NCBI GenBank assembly: GCA_963930775.1
Contig: OZ005703.1
Span: forward strand, 744,001 to 808,000
From: Cliona cf. orientalis
Taxonomy: Eukaryota > Porifera > Demospongiae > Clionaida > Clionaidae
Length of the DNA stretch: 64,000 bases
Direction: 5' to 3'
Below, piece by piece: positions 37,313 through 48,048 of the stretch. The stretch's first letter is position 1. Every line of letters starts with the position of its first letter. Both the position numbers and the translations under genes were made by a program. The notes below the pieces were generated by a model. The model saw only the letters and a program-made list of their open reading frames with translations, did not search any database and was not told where the DNA came from.

Positions 37313-40300
37313 TTAGCGGATGTAGGCGGCCATATCTAGAGGCGAGTGGGGCTCTTTGTGAGATTTAGATTTATGAAAAACGTTCCAGAATCTGAGCGTC
37401 TCATCTCCTGCCCCAGTGACTACCGTCTGACCATCAGGGGACATCGCCTAGAGGGATAAGAAAAGTTTATAAAACATACCATTTTGGCTTTCTCCCAACC
37501 CCCACAAATTATTTTTTCGCATAATAATAATATTCCACCCCCAAAAGTTTATATTCAGTAGCACAGAAAAGGTTTGCTTTAGGTATATACCAGATCCTGC
37601 ATTCCAGGATGAGTTAAGGCACGTCTCTAGCTGACAAAAATTCACCAAGCTAAAAGTTCCACTCATTATTTTTTATGCCCACACTGCTTACCAGGTATAG
37701 TACTCTAGTGGAGTGGCCTGTGAGCTTGGCCACTTGCGTCAGTGCAGGGTACCGCCAGATGATGATCTGATTCTGGGAGTAGCCATGAGTACTCACCAGC
37801 TCATTGGCACTCTTCGACCAGGCAAGATTGCACACCTATGTGTATGTACAGAAATCAAGCAATAGTAGGTAAGGGGTCGTCACATATGGCTAATAGGTAC
37901 GGGGTCGACTAAACAACAAATGTCACCTATATTGTTTACAATGTAACTATTATGAGTGCCCCAATTATAACGGTATTTTTTTTGTACTTTTATTCTTCTG
38001 ACCTGTGACCCTGTATCAATGGACTGCAAAGGGTGTCCCGTCAGTGTGTTCCAGAATCGTATTGTCCTATCGGCAGTCCCTCCGCCAGAGGCCAGTACCC
38101 CGTGCTGGTGGGGGGACCAGGCTATGGCCTTGATTGCTGCCTTGTGTTCATCGTGACGCTGGACTGGTGCCTGCGCTGACGGACTCCAAATCAACAGCTG
38201 CAGGTAAGAAACGGCACACATACACAATCTTCGAAAAATTCCATACGTATATCATAATAATTATTGTATACAGACTAGCATAATTAATAATCATACTGGC
38301 CCAGAAATGAACTGGTATTATATGAACCCTTGACCATCTCCCCAGTAGCTGCATTGTGTAATATGCATGTGGTAAAAGGTCGTCAATAGAATGCGTACAC
38401 ATCGATCGATGCTCGCCCCAGAAATCATGGAGATGGCGTCTAAGATCGACTCTCAGCCTTGACAGCAACAAGTTTCGATGCTTCAATCACAGAGACGAAC
38501 TCGACAGCACAGTATTCCTTCCGAATTTCAGGTTGGTCACGCTGCTGCAGTCGCGCGCGGGACAGCCCCTTGTGACAATGCGTGCTATATATACTAGCTT
38601 TATTTATCCACGGCATTACGTAAGCCAAGAAAATACGTGAAGTTCAACCAACAGTACTTCTCAGAGAAAGTAGCGCTCAGCTTGTAATGTATTCGCTGGA
38701 TACACGCGTAAGATACTCTACATATTTACTGATTTTCAAGTCCCAGAAAGGCTCCAGCGAGGCCCTGAATTTTCTCATAATTACCTCATAGATTACCTAA
38801 GAGATTACACCATTGGTTTCATCATAATTACACTATAATTACCTCATAACCACAGAAAAGTAAATTGTTACTGGGGAGATAATTATTATGGAGTAAACTA
38901 CCTTAGGGCTACAATTATTTGCAGGTACAGATTTCAGAAATAGGGCATTTAGCGGGTACTCATTTTAGCGCTTTTTCAAAATCAGCATTCTATTTATTTG
39001 AAAACGTTAAAAAATTAATATTCGCGGATACAATTTTTAGCGAAAATTGGGAAAATCGCTAATCTCGCTAAATTTAGTACCCGCAAACAAAAGTGTCCTT
39101 AAGGTATCATTTTTGCATTGCTGTCCCAATCTTTACACATGGCAGTCTACCACTAAATTCCTTCCTTGCATAATTCTATGTGACAGACAGACATACCTTG
39201 TTGTCGTTCCCTCCCGAGGCCAGCAGCTGGTGATCGGGAGACCACTTCAGCCCGCACACCTCGTGGGTGTGGCCAACGTACTTGCGTACGGGTAGGACGG
39301 GGGTCCGATGGTCCCACTGCAGAATGTTGAGGTCCCGGCTCCCCGAGCAAAGAGTGTCCCCGTTCCACGACAGGGAGCTCACTCGGCCCGTGTGACCGCC
39401 AAGGTTACATGTTCTCTTCTCCGCAGCTGCGTCCCAGATCTGGACGAGACCGGATTGGGTACCAACGGCAAGGTATTGGCCCTGAATGAGGTGATGAACG
39501 TGGGAGGAAAGGGGTTACATTTTCAAACAACTTCACTGATGTTGGATGCATTCAATAATGCGCTATAATTATTATAGCTACATAATATTGTTGTAATGGT
39601 CTAATTAAAGGGACTTACTCTTTCTGACCAGGAGACTGATGTGATTGAATCTCCCTCATCTATTAAGTCGCACAGTTTAGATACCTGCAAGAGAAAGCAG
39701 CCACATCAAAGCAAGAAACTAAACCACCACCAGGCTATATAGCTACCATAAACAATTTGACATTTTTGCACAGCATTGTAGAGTACTACATTGTTGGTAT
39801 ATTCATGTACTAGGATGTGGTTTGTTAAGTGGCACATTCCACAGTGTTTGTCACAAGCGTGGCACGCCAGGCCACTCTACTTAAGCTGGAGCTAGGAGCA
39901 GAGACAAGACAGCAGATGGGCGAAGCTGCCTCCATTCCAAAGTTGTACAACTACCAATTATTTTTGGAAGGCTTGAGCCACACTCAGGTCTGCAATAACC
40001 AATCTAAGGTACTCTCCCTCCCTCCCACTCTCTCTCTCACCTGGCATGTACAAGCACTCCACAGATATACAGCAGTTCCGAGGCCCACTGACAGTACATT
40101 CTGTGATGACCAGTCTAAGAGGTTTAAATAGAAGTCGTCCTGTAGCTCGGGAGCATCGAGAACCTTGAACGGGATCTTGGATATCTTTCTTGTCACTCGG
40201 CGAGGAGAGAGTAACAGCTTGTTGCTATGTACAAAAAAAAGAAAATCAACAATCAAAATCAAATAATCTAGGCCCATTCATAGCTTCTCAAATATCGCAC

Positions 40301-42664
40301 ACTCCAGCTTTTATTCGTGAAATATTAGAGAGAGACGGCCTGGGGATGAGGCTACCAATCGCCAAATTCAATTTCTGCCAATTAATATTTCTGGCTATAA
40401 TATTATGGCACTCTAGATTTAGTAATGGATGGGCTAAAAATAGACTGTGCAAGCACATGACTAGTTTGTGAATAGTAGAGGGGACAACAATTATCCTTTT
40501 GATAGTCTCGTACACAGTACAGTACACAGGTGTACCTGCTTTTGCTGACTGGGGAGATGGAGTAAGGTGCTGTGGCGTCGAGCTTCCTTGGAGATGACTG
40601 ATACTGCAACAGACGGAGTGATAATAATAATACTACTAATCAGCTTGTTTATCGCTTTGAACTATTGTGAGCTGTATACTAGTTCATAACTCACTATCTT
40701 TAAGTAAGTTAAATCTTGCCAAAAATTCCCCCCGGATCTTCGATGTTGCACACAGAATGGTAATTTTCTGTGCACAACACTGGAATGATGCTAACACCCC
40801 CCCCCCCTCCCCAAGGAGTGAAATTCACATCTCCAACTCCAGTACCTGTTTATTAATTAAGTTAACACTTACAGCCCCACTTCTAAAAATCTTCCTAATT
40901 ATTGATAGAGCTATTATAGCCATTTAGATGCCCTTGCCATAACTCAACTCAACGTATGAATAAGAGATGGTGGTTGTTGTGTGAAAAATCTAAAAGTATG
41001 GCAACTATGCATGTACACACATACCTTGAATATGTTGTCCTTGGAGGGCGATATGGCACGCAGTGGTTGATGACTGCGCTCCATGTTCTGAGGATCCTAT
41101 AAACAAGTACACGGTGATGTTACACAAACCACAACTCTTCACCAGAAGACATAACATTAAATAGTTAACACACCACAAAGAAATATTCATAATTATTATT
41201 AACACATGGGCAGTGTGGTTTTTCTCTCTCGATGATGTAACTGTTTTTTTTTTTTTAACGTACCGGTACTTCAGTGATGTTTTTGCCGAGGAGTTCGTTT
41301 TGTAGCACAGCCTGGTAGGTGAGGGTTTCCACTCTCGGAGGCTCCGCAGGGTCAGTGTGGTCTCTGGAAGAGAAACAGTGAGAAGAGAAGAAGATGGAAT
41401 AATAAACTTCTCGCTTTTCTCTCTCTGTGTCTTTCATCTCCTTCTCCCCCTGTCCCCCGTCTCTTCCCCTCCTCACTCACTCTCTCTCTCTCTCCTCCTC
41501 CTCCTCTCTCTCTCATTCACACACAAAATTTTAATACTTACTGTTCACAGTAATCATTTGCTCTCCGTGGTTTACCACAAAAATAAACAGAACAGTGATA
41601 CAATATTCAAACTCATCTTGTCAGCTACGAAATCTACCAAACTATCCAATGAATACCATTACCCTATGAAATCCCTTATGCCAACACTAGAATGCATCCA
41701 TCATTCAGACTTGACATGTACATGCATGCACATGCATGCACATGCAAGTCACATCACGTCAAAACCAGCAGGATGTGGCATGCTGACAGCTAGCATTAAC
41801 ACTTATTAAAATGCACAATGTTATAATTATTATTATAATGAACATACTTGTCCTTCTTGGTTGGTAGGGTTCTTGGCGATCCAAAAAGACACTTCCGAGC
41901 AAAGCATGGTGACACTCTACTGGGAATAAACCTGCACCAAAAAAAAAAAAATCACAGTAACGTATAATTGAGGGTAGCACTGGGTGGTGTGATCATTTAT
42001 TCTAGAGATTTAGACTTCATACTATAACCTAAGGACACTCTAAACATATAGAGAACTCTTTAATAAGGTAATTCCAACATGTCACACTAGATCATTCATT
42101 ATGCGTTCCTGACGGCCTAATTTGAATGCATATCAGCTTCTCCACCCCCTCCCCAGTAGACAGGAAATAAGAACACTATACATCGTAGCCACATGTGCTT
42201 CTCAGTCGAGAATATCGAAATTTCACTTCTCTCACACCTGTCATAGTAGTTTTCTCTTGAGCTTCCTCGAGACGTGGGGGATTTGTATGGACTACCGTAC
42301 GGAGATCTGAGAGGAGAGTGGGCATAGGGGGAGCCTAGCCCCCGCACCCCCGGCCCAGCTGTGGATGAGGGGGAACAGGGGGAGGAGGAACAAGAGGGGG
42401 ACGATGGGTGATTGGACATAGAAATGGCAGCAGCCAATGAGCTGGGTGAAGAGTTTGATAGTCCAGGGGAGATCTGAGTGAAAAAAATGTATGTACAGAC
42501 AAGAATAATTCTTGGATCATAGACTATTTCCCCTCTTGTTTAAATTCACGGTTTTTGATGAAAATCTGGGGTATCTGTGTTAAACCACTATCTTCAAAAT
42601 CATCGTTTCTTCTTACGTTAGGTTCAACGGTAGAGAGAAGTCGTTCTGAGTAGGCTGTATCCAT
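37313..42664 (-). CDS. FZR1: FZR1/Cdh1, WD40 activator of the anaphase-promoting complex (538 aa)
   Basis: Exons in transcript order: 42664-42617, 42473-42238, 41931-41848, 41363-41264, 41096-41025, 40603-40536, 40224-40041, 39684-39619, 39481-39197, 38197-38003, 37835-37692, 37447-37313. The product starts [10 protein letters not shown] and carries the C-box (YYDRFIPSR, split by the intron after exon 2) that binds the APC/C. Next come the conserved LQNELLG and [20 protein letters not shown] blocks. Seven WD40-type repeats follow ([78 protein letters not shown]). It ends with the C-terminal Ile-Arg dipeptide used to dock on the APC/C. Wording such as [18 protein letters not shown] and the N-terminus favour FZR1 over CDC20. 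It targets mitotic cyclins and other substrates for ubiquitination in late mitosis and G1. One intron contains a MITE-like element (38899-39106). Confidence 0.93.
38899..39106. mobile_element. MITE-like element, copy 1 of a two-copy family
   Basis: About 208 bp bounded by TA, starting TACCTTAGGGCTAC and ending in the inverse ttaaggta. A second inverted pair lies inside (agcgggtactcattttagcg against cgctaaatttagtacccgc). It is about 85% similar by eye to 53931-54151. It lies in an FZR1 intron and is non-coding. Confidence 0.85.
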
Positions 42665-42951
42665 GGTTGGCCGGTCTAGTGTTATCTCCTTGGTATAAAG
42701 ATAGGCTAAACCTCTTTCAGACAAAGATTTTGGAAGGAATCCACGAACGCGTCCATCAACACAGCTTTGACTTTATTCGCACTTGTACTTATACTGTGAG
42801 TTGAGCTTGCATGCTGTGAATATTCTAGGCCTTTGGGCGGAGTCTTATTAAAAATGCGTGTTCGGTCACGTGGTCGTTGCGCATGGCGACGGGTCACATT
42901 CCAATATTCGAGATTCACATTCCAAAACCGATCACTCTCTTTCGACAGCGG
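42665..42951. promoter_or_regulatory. Shared promoter region of FZR1 and EBNA1BP2
   Basis: 287 bp separate the divergent start codons of FZR1 (minus) and EBNA1BP2 (plus). The interval contains a palindromic E-box CACGTG near 42868 and a gggcgg word near 42833; no TATA box is evident. The head-to-head layout suggests bidirectional transcription. No direct evidence of start sites is available. Confidence 0.55.
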
Positions 42952-44670
42952 ATGGCGGCTGAGCGAGAAGACGACTATTCCTCCGACGAATTTAGCAGCG
43001 ATGAAGAAGTAGGTAGTATCAAAAACTGTTTGCTCTGTACTTGTGTTTCTAGGACACGTCTACAAAGAGTAATAGTATGGTGTGTATTAATTGGAATAAA
43101 CTCGCCCACGTGGCCTTTTCCTTCAGCTACAAGAAGAATTTGCCAGAGGGGAGCTGAAGCCTGGTCTTATAGCGAGAGCAGCACCACCTAAAACTTATAC
43201 CAATAATGTGGTATGTGAGCACGAATTTATCACACTAATAATGAGCTCAGCATAATTGACTCCATCCTCTCACTTTCAGGCTGGGCTGAGGGAGAAATTA
43301 GCCTTTTTGAAGAAGAGAGATTTGGAGTGGTTGGAAAGGATGGACGTCATGGCAGAGCCAGGTCCCTCCACTGCTGCCAGCTCAGCAGAAATACAGTCGG
43401 AGGGAGCGGCGTCCAATGAGATGGAGGGAGAGGGTGAGGAGGAGATCGATCCAGAGGACGACTTCAAGAGAGAGATGCATTTGTAAGGCGATAACTATGT
43501 GGTATATTATCAGTTATTGCTTTGAGAGATATGATTCTGACCCAGTATCTACAGTTGATGACTGTTATTGTTTTGTAGCTATCAGCAGGCCTGCTCTTCA
43601 GTCAAGATTGGTCTGAGAAAACTAGAAGAGCTAGGAGTGCCCATTCACAGACCAGAAGACTATTTTGCAGAAATGGTTAAAACAGACGATCACATGAGAA
43701 AGGTAAATTTATTATTATCGTTACAATAACATAAAATGTTTACTTTTATAAATTTTTGCACAGGTGAGAGAGAGTCTGTTGAGTCGGCAGAAAGTCTTGG
43801 AGCACAAGGAGAAATCCAGAAAGCTCAGAGAACTCAAAAAATATGGAAAGAAGGTATAATATTCCAAAATCTCAACTCTTGTTGGAACGTCACTGCTAAG
43901 TGGCATGATATTACGTTATAGGTGCAGCAAGAGATACTGCAGAAGAGAAGGGAGGAGAAAAGAGCTGCTCTCGATGCCGTGAAGAAATTCAGAAAAGGCA
44001 AAGGAGAGAAGCCATCGTTCTTGAAGCGTGGAGACAATGAAATGGAAGAGGAAGAGTTCTTTCCTGTTGGCGTTGCTGAGGGGGAGAGAGAGGAGGAGGG
44101 GAGTGGGGGAGGGGGAGGAAAGAAGAAGGGAGGATCCAGAGAGAAGTCAAAGAAACGTCAACAGAAGGTATATATGAATAGAGGGACACAATAACAATCT
44201 TATGTTTGGAGAATTGGGAAGCCTTATCAGGGGCCGCAACATAAAGAGTTATTGCCACTTGGAGTACAATTTGTAAGTAGCTATGATAAGGTGGTGACCA
44301 CTGTACATTGATTCCACTGTACAGTGTATTTCTTTATTTTCGCGACACTGCAATAATGGTTTTACCCTGCATGCTATAGTGTTCACAACATTGAGTTAAA
44401 TAATTTGATGTGGCATCGTTATTTTGTTGTGTTCAGGATGCCAAGTTTGGCTATGGTGGAAAAAAGAAGTGGCTGAAGAGTAACACAGCCGAGTCATCGG
44501 CAGACATGTCCCAGTTCCGTTCCAGCAAGCACAGCAAGGGGCCCAAGAGATTTGGAGGGCAGGGCGCAAAGGGCAGCGGCAAGAGATTTGGTGGTCTGGG
44601 GTCAAAGAGCAAACCTAAAGTGAAGCGCCTGGGGAAGAGTAGAAGACAAAAGATGAAACTGAAAAGATAG
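42952..44670 (+). CDS. EBNA1BP2: EBNA1BP2/Ebp2, rRNA-processing and 60S biogenesis factor (345 aa)
   Basis: Exons: 42952-43008, 43127-43210, 43280-43482, 43579-43702, 43764-43853, 43922-44167, 44437-44670. The order of blocks matches Ebp2: an acidic N-terminus (MAAEREDDYSSDEFSSDEE), LQEEFARGELKPGL, LREKLAFLKKRDLEWLERMDV, DDFKREMHFYQQA, VPIHRPEDYFAEMVKTDDHMRKVRESL, LRELKKYGKKVQQEILQKR, KFGYGGKKK, and a very basic Gly/Lys/Arg tail. The protein acts in the nucleolus in pre-60S ribosome assembly. I chose the ATG at 42952 because it gives the acidic start and lies just before conserved sequence; an in-frame ATG upstream at 42883 (MATGHIPIFEIH) would add unconserved sequence. It is convergent with CFAP144 (208-bp gap). 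Confidence 0.9.
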
Positions 44671-44877
44671 TTACTGTTGCTGCTCTATATAGATGAGCTA
44701 ATAATAATTAAATCGGTGTACAGTCAATCATAGTTTCTGCACTCTTTTCTTTTGCAGTGTACATTATGCACTGAAATTAAATTTTGTGATAAAAATAATT
44801 CTGCCAATTTGGATGATGGTCTGACTAATATTAAATTCCACAGAACTGTCACAGAAAATTGATAGCTATCTATAACT

Positions 44878-46414
44878 TTACTCCTGTAATTTTTCTTGTT
44901 CTTTCTGCCTCCAGGCTGCATCCATGTATTTGGTGATCTCAGAGTTTGCCCTTGGATGGTGTAACCGGGGATCGTCACGAGGGTGCTCAATCTGAAATTT
45001 TTAAATAAATTACAAGTATTGACTGACGACCTAAGTAATATTGATAATTATTTTCCTGACGTATTATCTTTGAATCTATGAAGAAGAGTCTAGCTATTAT
45101 TAATTTTTTATGTACACTATGGTATAGTCTAGATATAGAGCGGCATGTTCAGGACCATGATAGCTGCTTTAATCTGCTCAAGAGCTACATTTTGGTTTTT
45201 GTTCCAGCTCCATAGCTCTTTCCGTTGTCGAGATACACTTTGGCGCGCGCCGCGGTATAGAATTAATGATATTCATAGCTATTAATTAATTACGTCACGG
45301 TCTGTACAATCCAACGTGAAACCATAGATCATATAGACTTACAATCCTGTTTACGTAGTCTATAATATCTATGGTGAAACCCATACGCGTTTTGCTACCC
45401 CCTGTCCCAGCTCAATAAATAGCGTTTTCCGGTAGGGACTATCGGGGCTAGACGGTGTCAGAGGTATCCCCTCTGGCACCTGCAGCTGAAAACTGCACAT
45501 GGTCCTGGGCATATATGGCTTAGGGGTCGCCCAGGTTCCTCCCTCGAATACCCCCCATCCTGGACAAAGCCTGGTAATCCACCATAGGCTGACTTCGGTC
45601 CCCTGTGGCTGTGACACAGAAGCCTAACTGGCTGCAGTAGTCTGCAGTGTACCCTGACCAGCGTTCCAGCCTAGAGCTCGGAAGGTCGACGGGAGGATGG
45701 GGTTATAATTTTTTTTCATTTCACCAATGAAAATTAATGTTTCCCTTATTGTAGCCTGCTAGAATAATTATGCATTTCTTGAAATACTTTTCTGAGTATG
45801 TTTAATGTCACGATCATGGGATAATGAGCTCGGAAAGTGCTTAGAGGATGGGATTATATTTTTTTTCACAAGTATAAATGCTAGCTACCTTTTCCTATAT
45901 TATTTATGAGACTTGCCAGTGGTTTAGTGTCCCAGCCAATCTCCTGTGCCTCGGTCTGAGGGAAGTCATACTTCTTCTGTGGTGTCTCTTGAGCTTTTTT
46001 GTACACTCCTAGAAATTCATCTACCAGGAGGAGTACATGCAATGTGTACAAAAATCATTCAAACTGGCAAAAAATCATCACATATTATAATAATATTATT
46101 ATAGTAGTAGACTGGCCTATGAGTCTCTCTCTCTCTCTGTCTCTCTTACCATCCTCAGTGCCATCTGCAGAGTCATGTTTTGAATTTGGTTTCCCAGCAA
46201 GGACGTAATCTACAAGACCAAGCAACCTCATGTCAATCGGATATTTTTGAGACGGAGACAGGTTTTGCTTACATTTCTTGTATGGATTGAATCCAAAGCT
46301 GGTGTAGAGCTTCTGATGGCGCTGCTCTTTCATGATGGTTTCACAAAAGATGGCATTCTGATGGATGATGTTCACCGGCTCTTTCTCCTGTTGCTGTTTC
46401 CCGGCTGCTGCCAT
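44878..46414 (-). CDS. CFAP144: CFAP144 (FAM183) ciliary microtubule-associated protein (139 aa)
   Basis: Exons in transcript order: 46414-46273, 46209-46150, 46020-45917, 44991-44878. The product begins MAAAGKQQQEKEPVNIIHQN and contains ETIMKEQRHQKLYTSFGFNP, then KKYDFPQTEAQEIGWDTKPL, then IEHPRDDPRLHHPRANSEIT and an AAWRQKEQEK end. These match the conserved blocks of CFAP144 (NAIxxETIxKEQRxQKLYTxxxxNP, QEIGW, RLxHxR, ITxY). In vertebrates it is an axonemal protein, so ciliated or flagellated cells are the likely site of use. The third intron requires a GC donor (CTG|GCAAGT at 45917/45916); a GT donor in frame was not found. Length is close to the ~134 aa of the human protein. Confidence 0.85.
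44992..45916 (-). other. CFAP144 last intron with apparent GC-AG borders
   Basis: A 925-bp intron. On the minus strand it starts GCAAGT after CTG and ends tttcag before ATTGAGCAC. It contains a GC-rich patch (ggcgcgcgccgcgg near 45241) and a stretch at 45369-45617 with an open frame in the minus direction. I could not assign that frame; its C/T-rich text looks like a repeat fragment rather than a conserved exon. Confidence 0.6.
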
Positions 46415-46657
46415 GCTGCCTCAGTTCTTCGTTATTAATATAAATTTACGTAGCCATAGCAACTACCAACAAATTCGTGTATTTAGAGCGAAAGGAAATC
46501 GAGAACTATGAATATCATTAATTCCCGAGTACAGCTTGAGCTTGAGGGGGCATATACTAAGGACTCTCTTTTACAACAAAAGTCACAAATGAAGCTTACA
46601 ATCAATATCATGCAAAATACTTGAGATGAATTCAACAATGACTAATGTATGCATGAG

Positions 46658-47964
46658 CTAGCTATTCGTGCTGGAGACTGAGTGTCTCAGTTCTCGTGGA
46701 CTAGAAATGTGAGAGGGAGGGGGTGAAGTTGGTCTATGCTCATCTTCTGAACGTTTTCGAGACAATAGTGGTCCCTTGTCTTTGATACAGCAGGCTACCA
46801 GAATAGCCAAGAGAACAGGGAAGGCGCCAAAAAGAAACGGAACTCCTATAAAGTGCTGGTTCTGAGTGTAGAGGGAAAGGGAAGAGAAAGAGAGGGAGAG
46901 AGAGGGGGGGAGGGAGGGAGGAAGGGAGAGAGTGAAATAAGCTTAGCAACCAACCTACTGCACTCACCTCTAATGGTTGCACAGAAACAGTCATATTCCG
47001 CATACGAGCAGCAATGGCGTCAGCCGATAGTTCTCCAAGACTCTTCATAGTCTCGGTCTGTCCCACGGATAACGTATTATCACTCAAATTCACATTAAAC
47101 AACCAAAATAGGAGTCCAAATAGAGCAGGTCCGAGGCCGTTGCACAGCCCCCTCATGCCAGTCAAGATCCCTAGCACGACTCCTTGTTGCTCAGAGTCTG
47201 CGTTTCTGCTGACCAGTGCACTAATGGCAGGGTAGATTATGGTGGAGAGTCCAGCCAGGAACCCTGCTATCCACATCAACCTTAAAAACAGGAAAAAAGA
47301 TTACTGGCTACTGTCCAATAGCATGTACTACCGTAGGATGGGTTTTAATTGCGTAGTTTAATAATTGCGTTCTAGTCAATTCAGACCAAATTGCGAATCC
47401 AATAATTGCGATGGACGACCCCGTACCGTACTGTCGTATAATATGTGCATGTTTATGTTTGCGAATCTATTAATTGCGAAACGTAGAAAAACTCACAATT
47501 CGCAATTAATACATACTCGCAATTAAAACCCGACCTACGGTATACGCATACGTAATTTGTGAGTTATGAGTCAATATCATTACGCAGTAACTATGCCAAC
47601 ACTATCCTCAAAATTAAATTACTCACAAAAATTTTATAACACCTGAAATATCTCGCATACCATTTGCTGGTCCATATTCCATATATGGAGAGCTGTATAG
47701 CCTGTAGCACCAGGCCTATGATGATAGTCAGTTTGTGTCCGAAACAGCTCATCAGTGCAGAGAGGATCAGCGTCTGTGCAATCACCGAGGTAACGCACAG
47801 CGCAGCGATGAAGACGGCAACTTGGTTGAGAGAGAAATTGACCACTTGTCTGAGATAGAGAAAGAAGCAAGAATACTGGCCGGCCTCAGGGAGGTAGGAG
47901 AGAAAGACCATGATGGAGAGACGAAGGAGACGCGTGTCTGTGCTGGCCTTCCGAAGAGACTGTG

Positions 47965-48048
<84 letters not shown>

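Noticed and set aside
41357-41809. 150-aa plus-strand open frame
   Set aside because: It lies antisense over an FZR1 intron and exon edge and is driven by CT-rich repeats.
42877-42951. Upstream start for EBNA1BP2 adding about 25 residues
   Set aside because: The added sequence (MRMATGHIPIFEIHIPK region) resembles promoter DNA; the ATG at 42952 gives the acidic start typical of the family.
45369-45617. 82-aa minus-strand open frame as a CFAP144 exon
   Set aside because: It has no counterpart in CFAP144, and the protein is complete and in frame without it.
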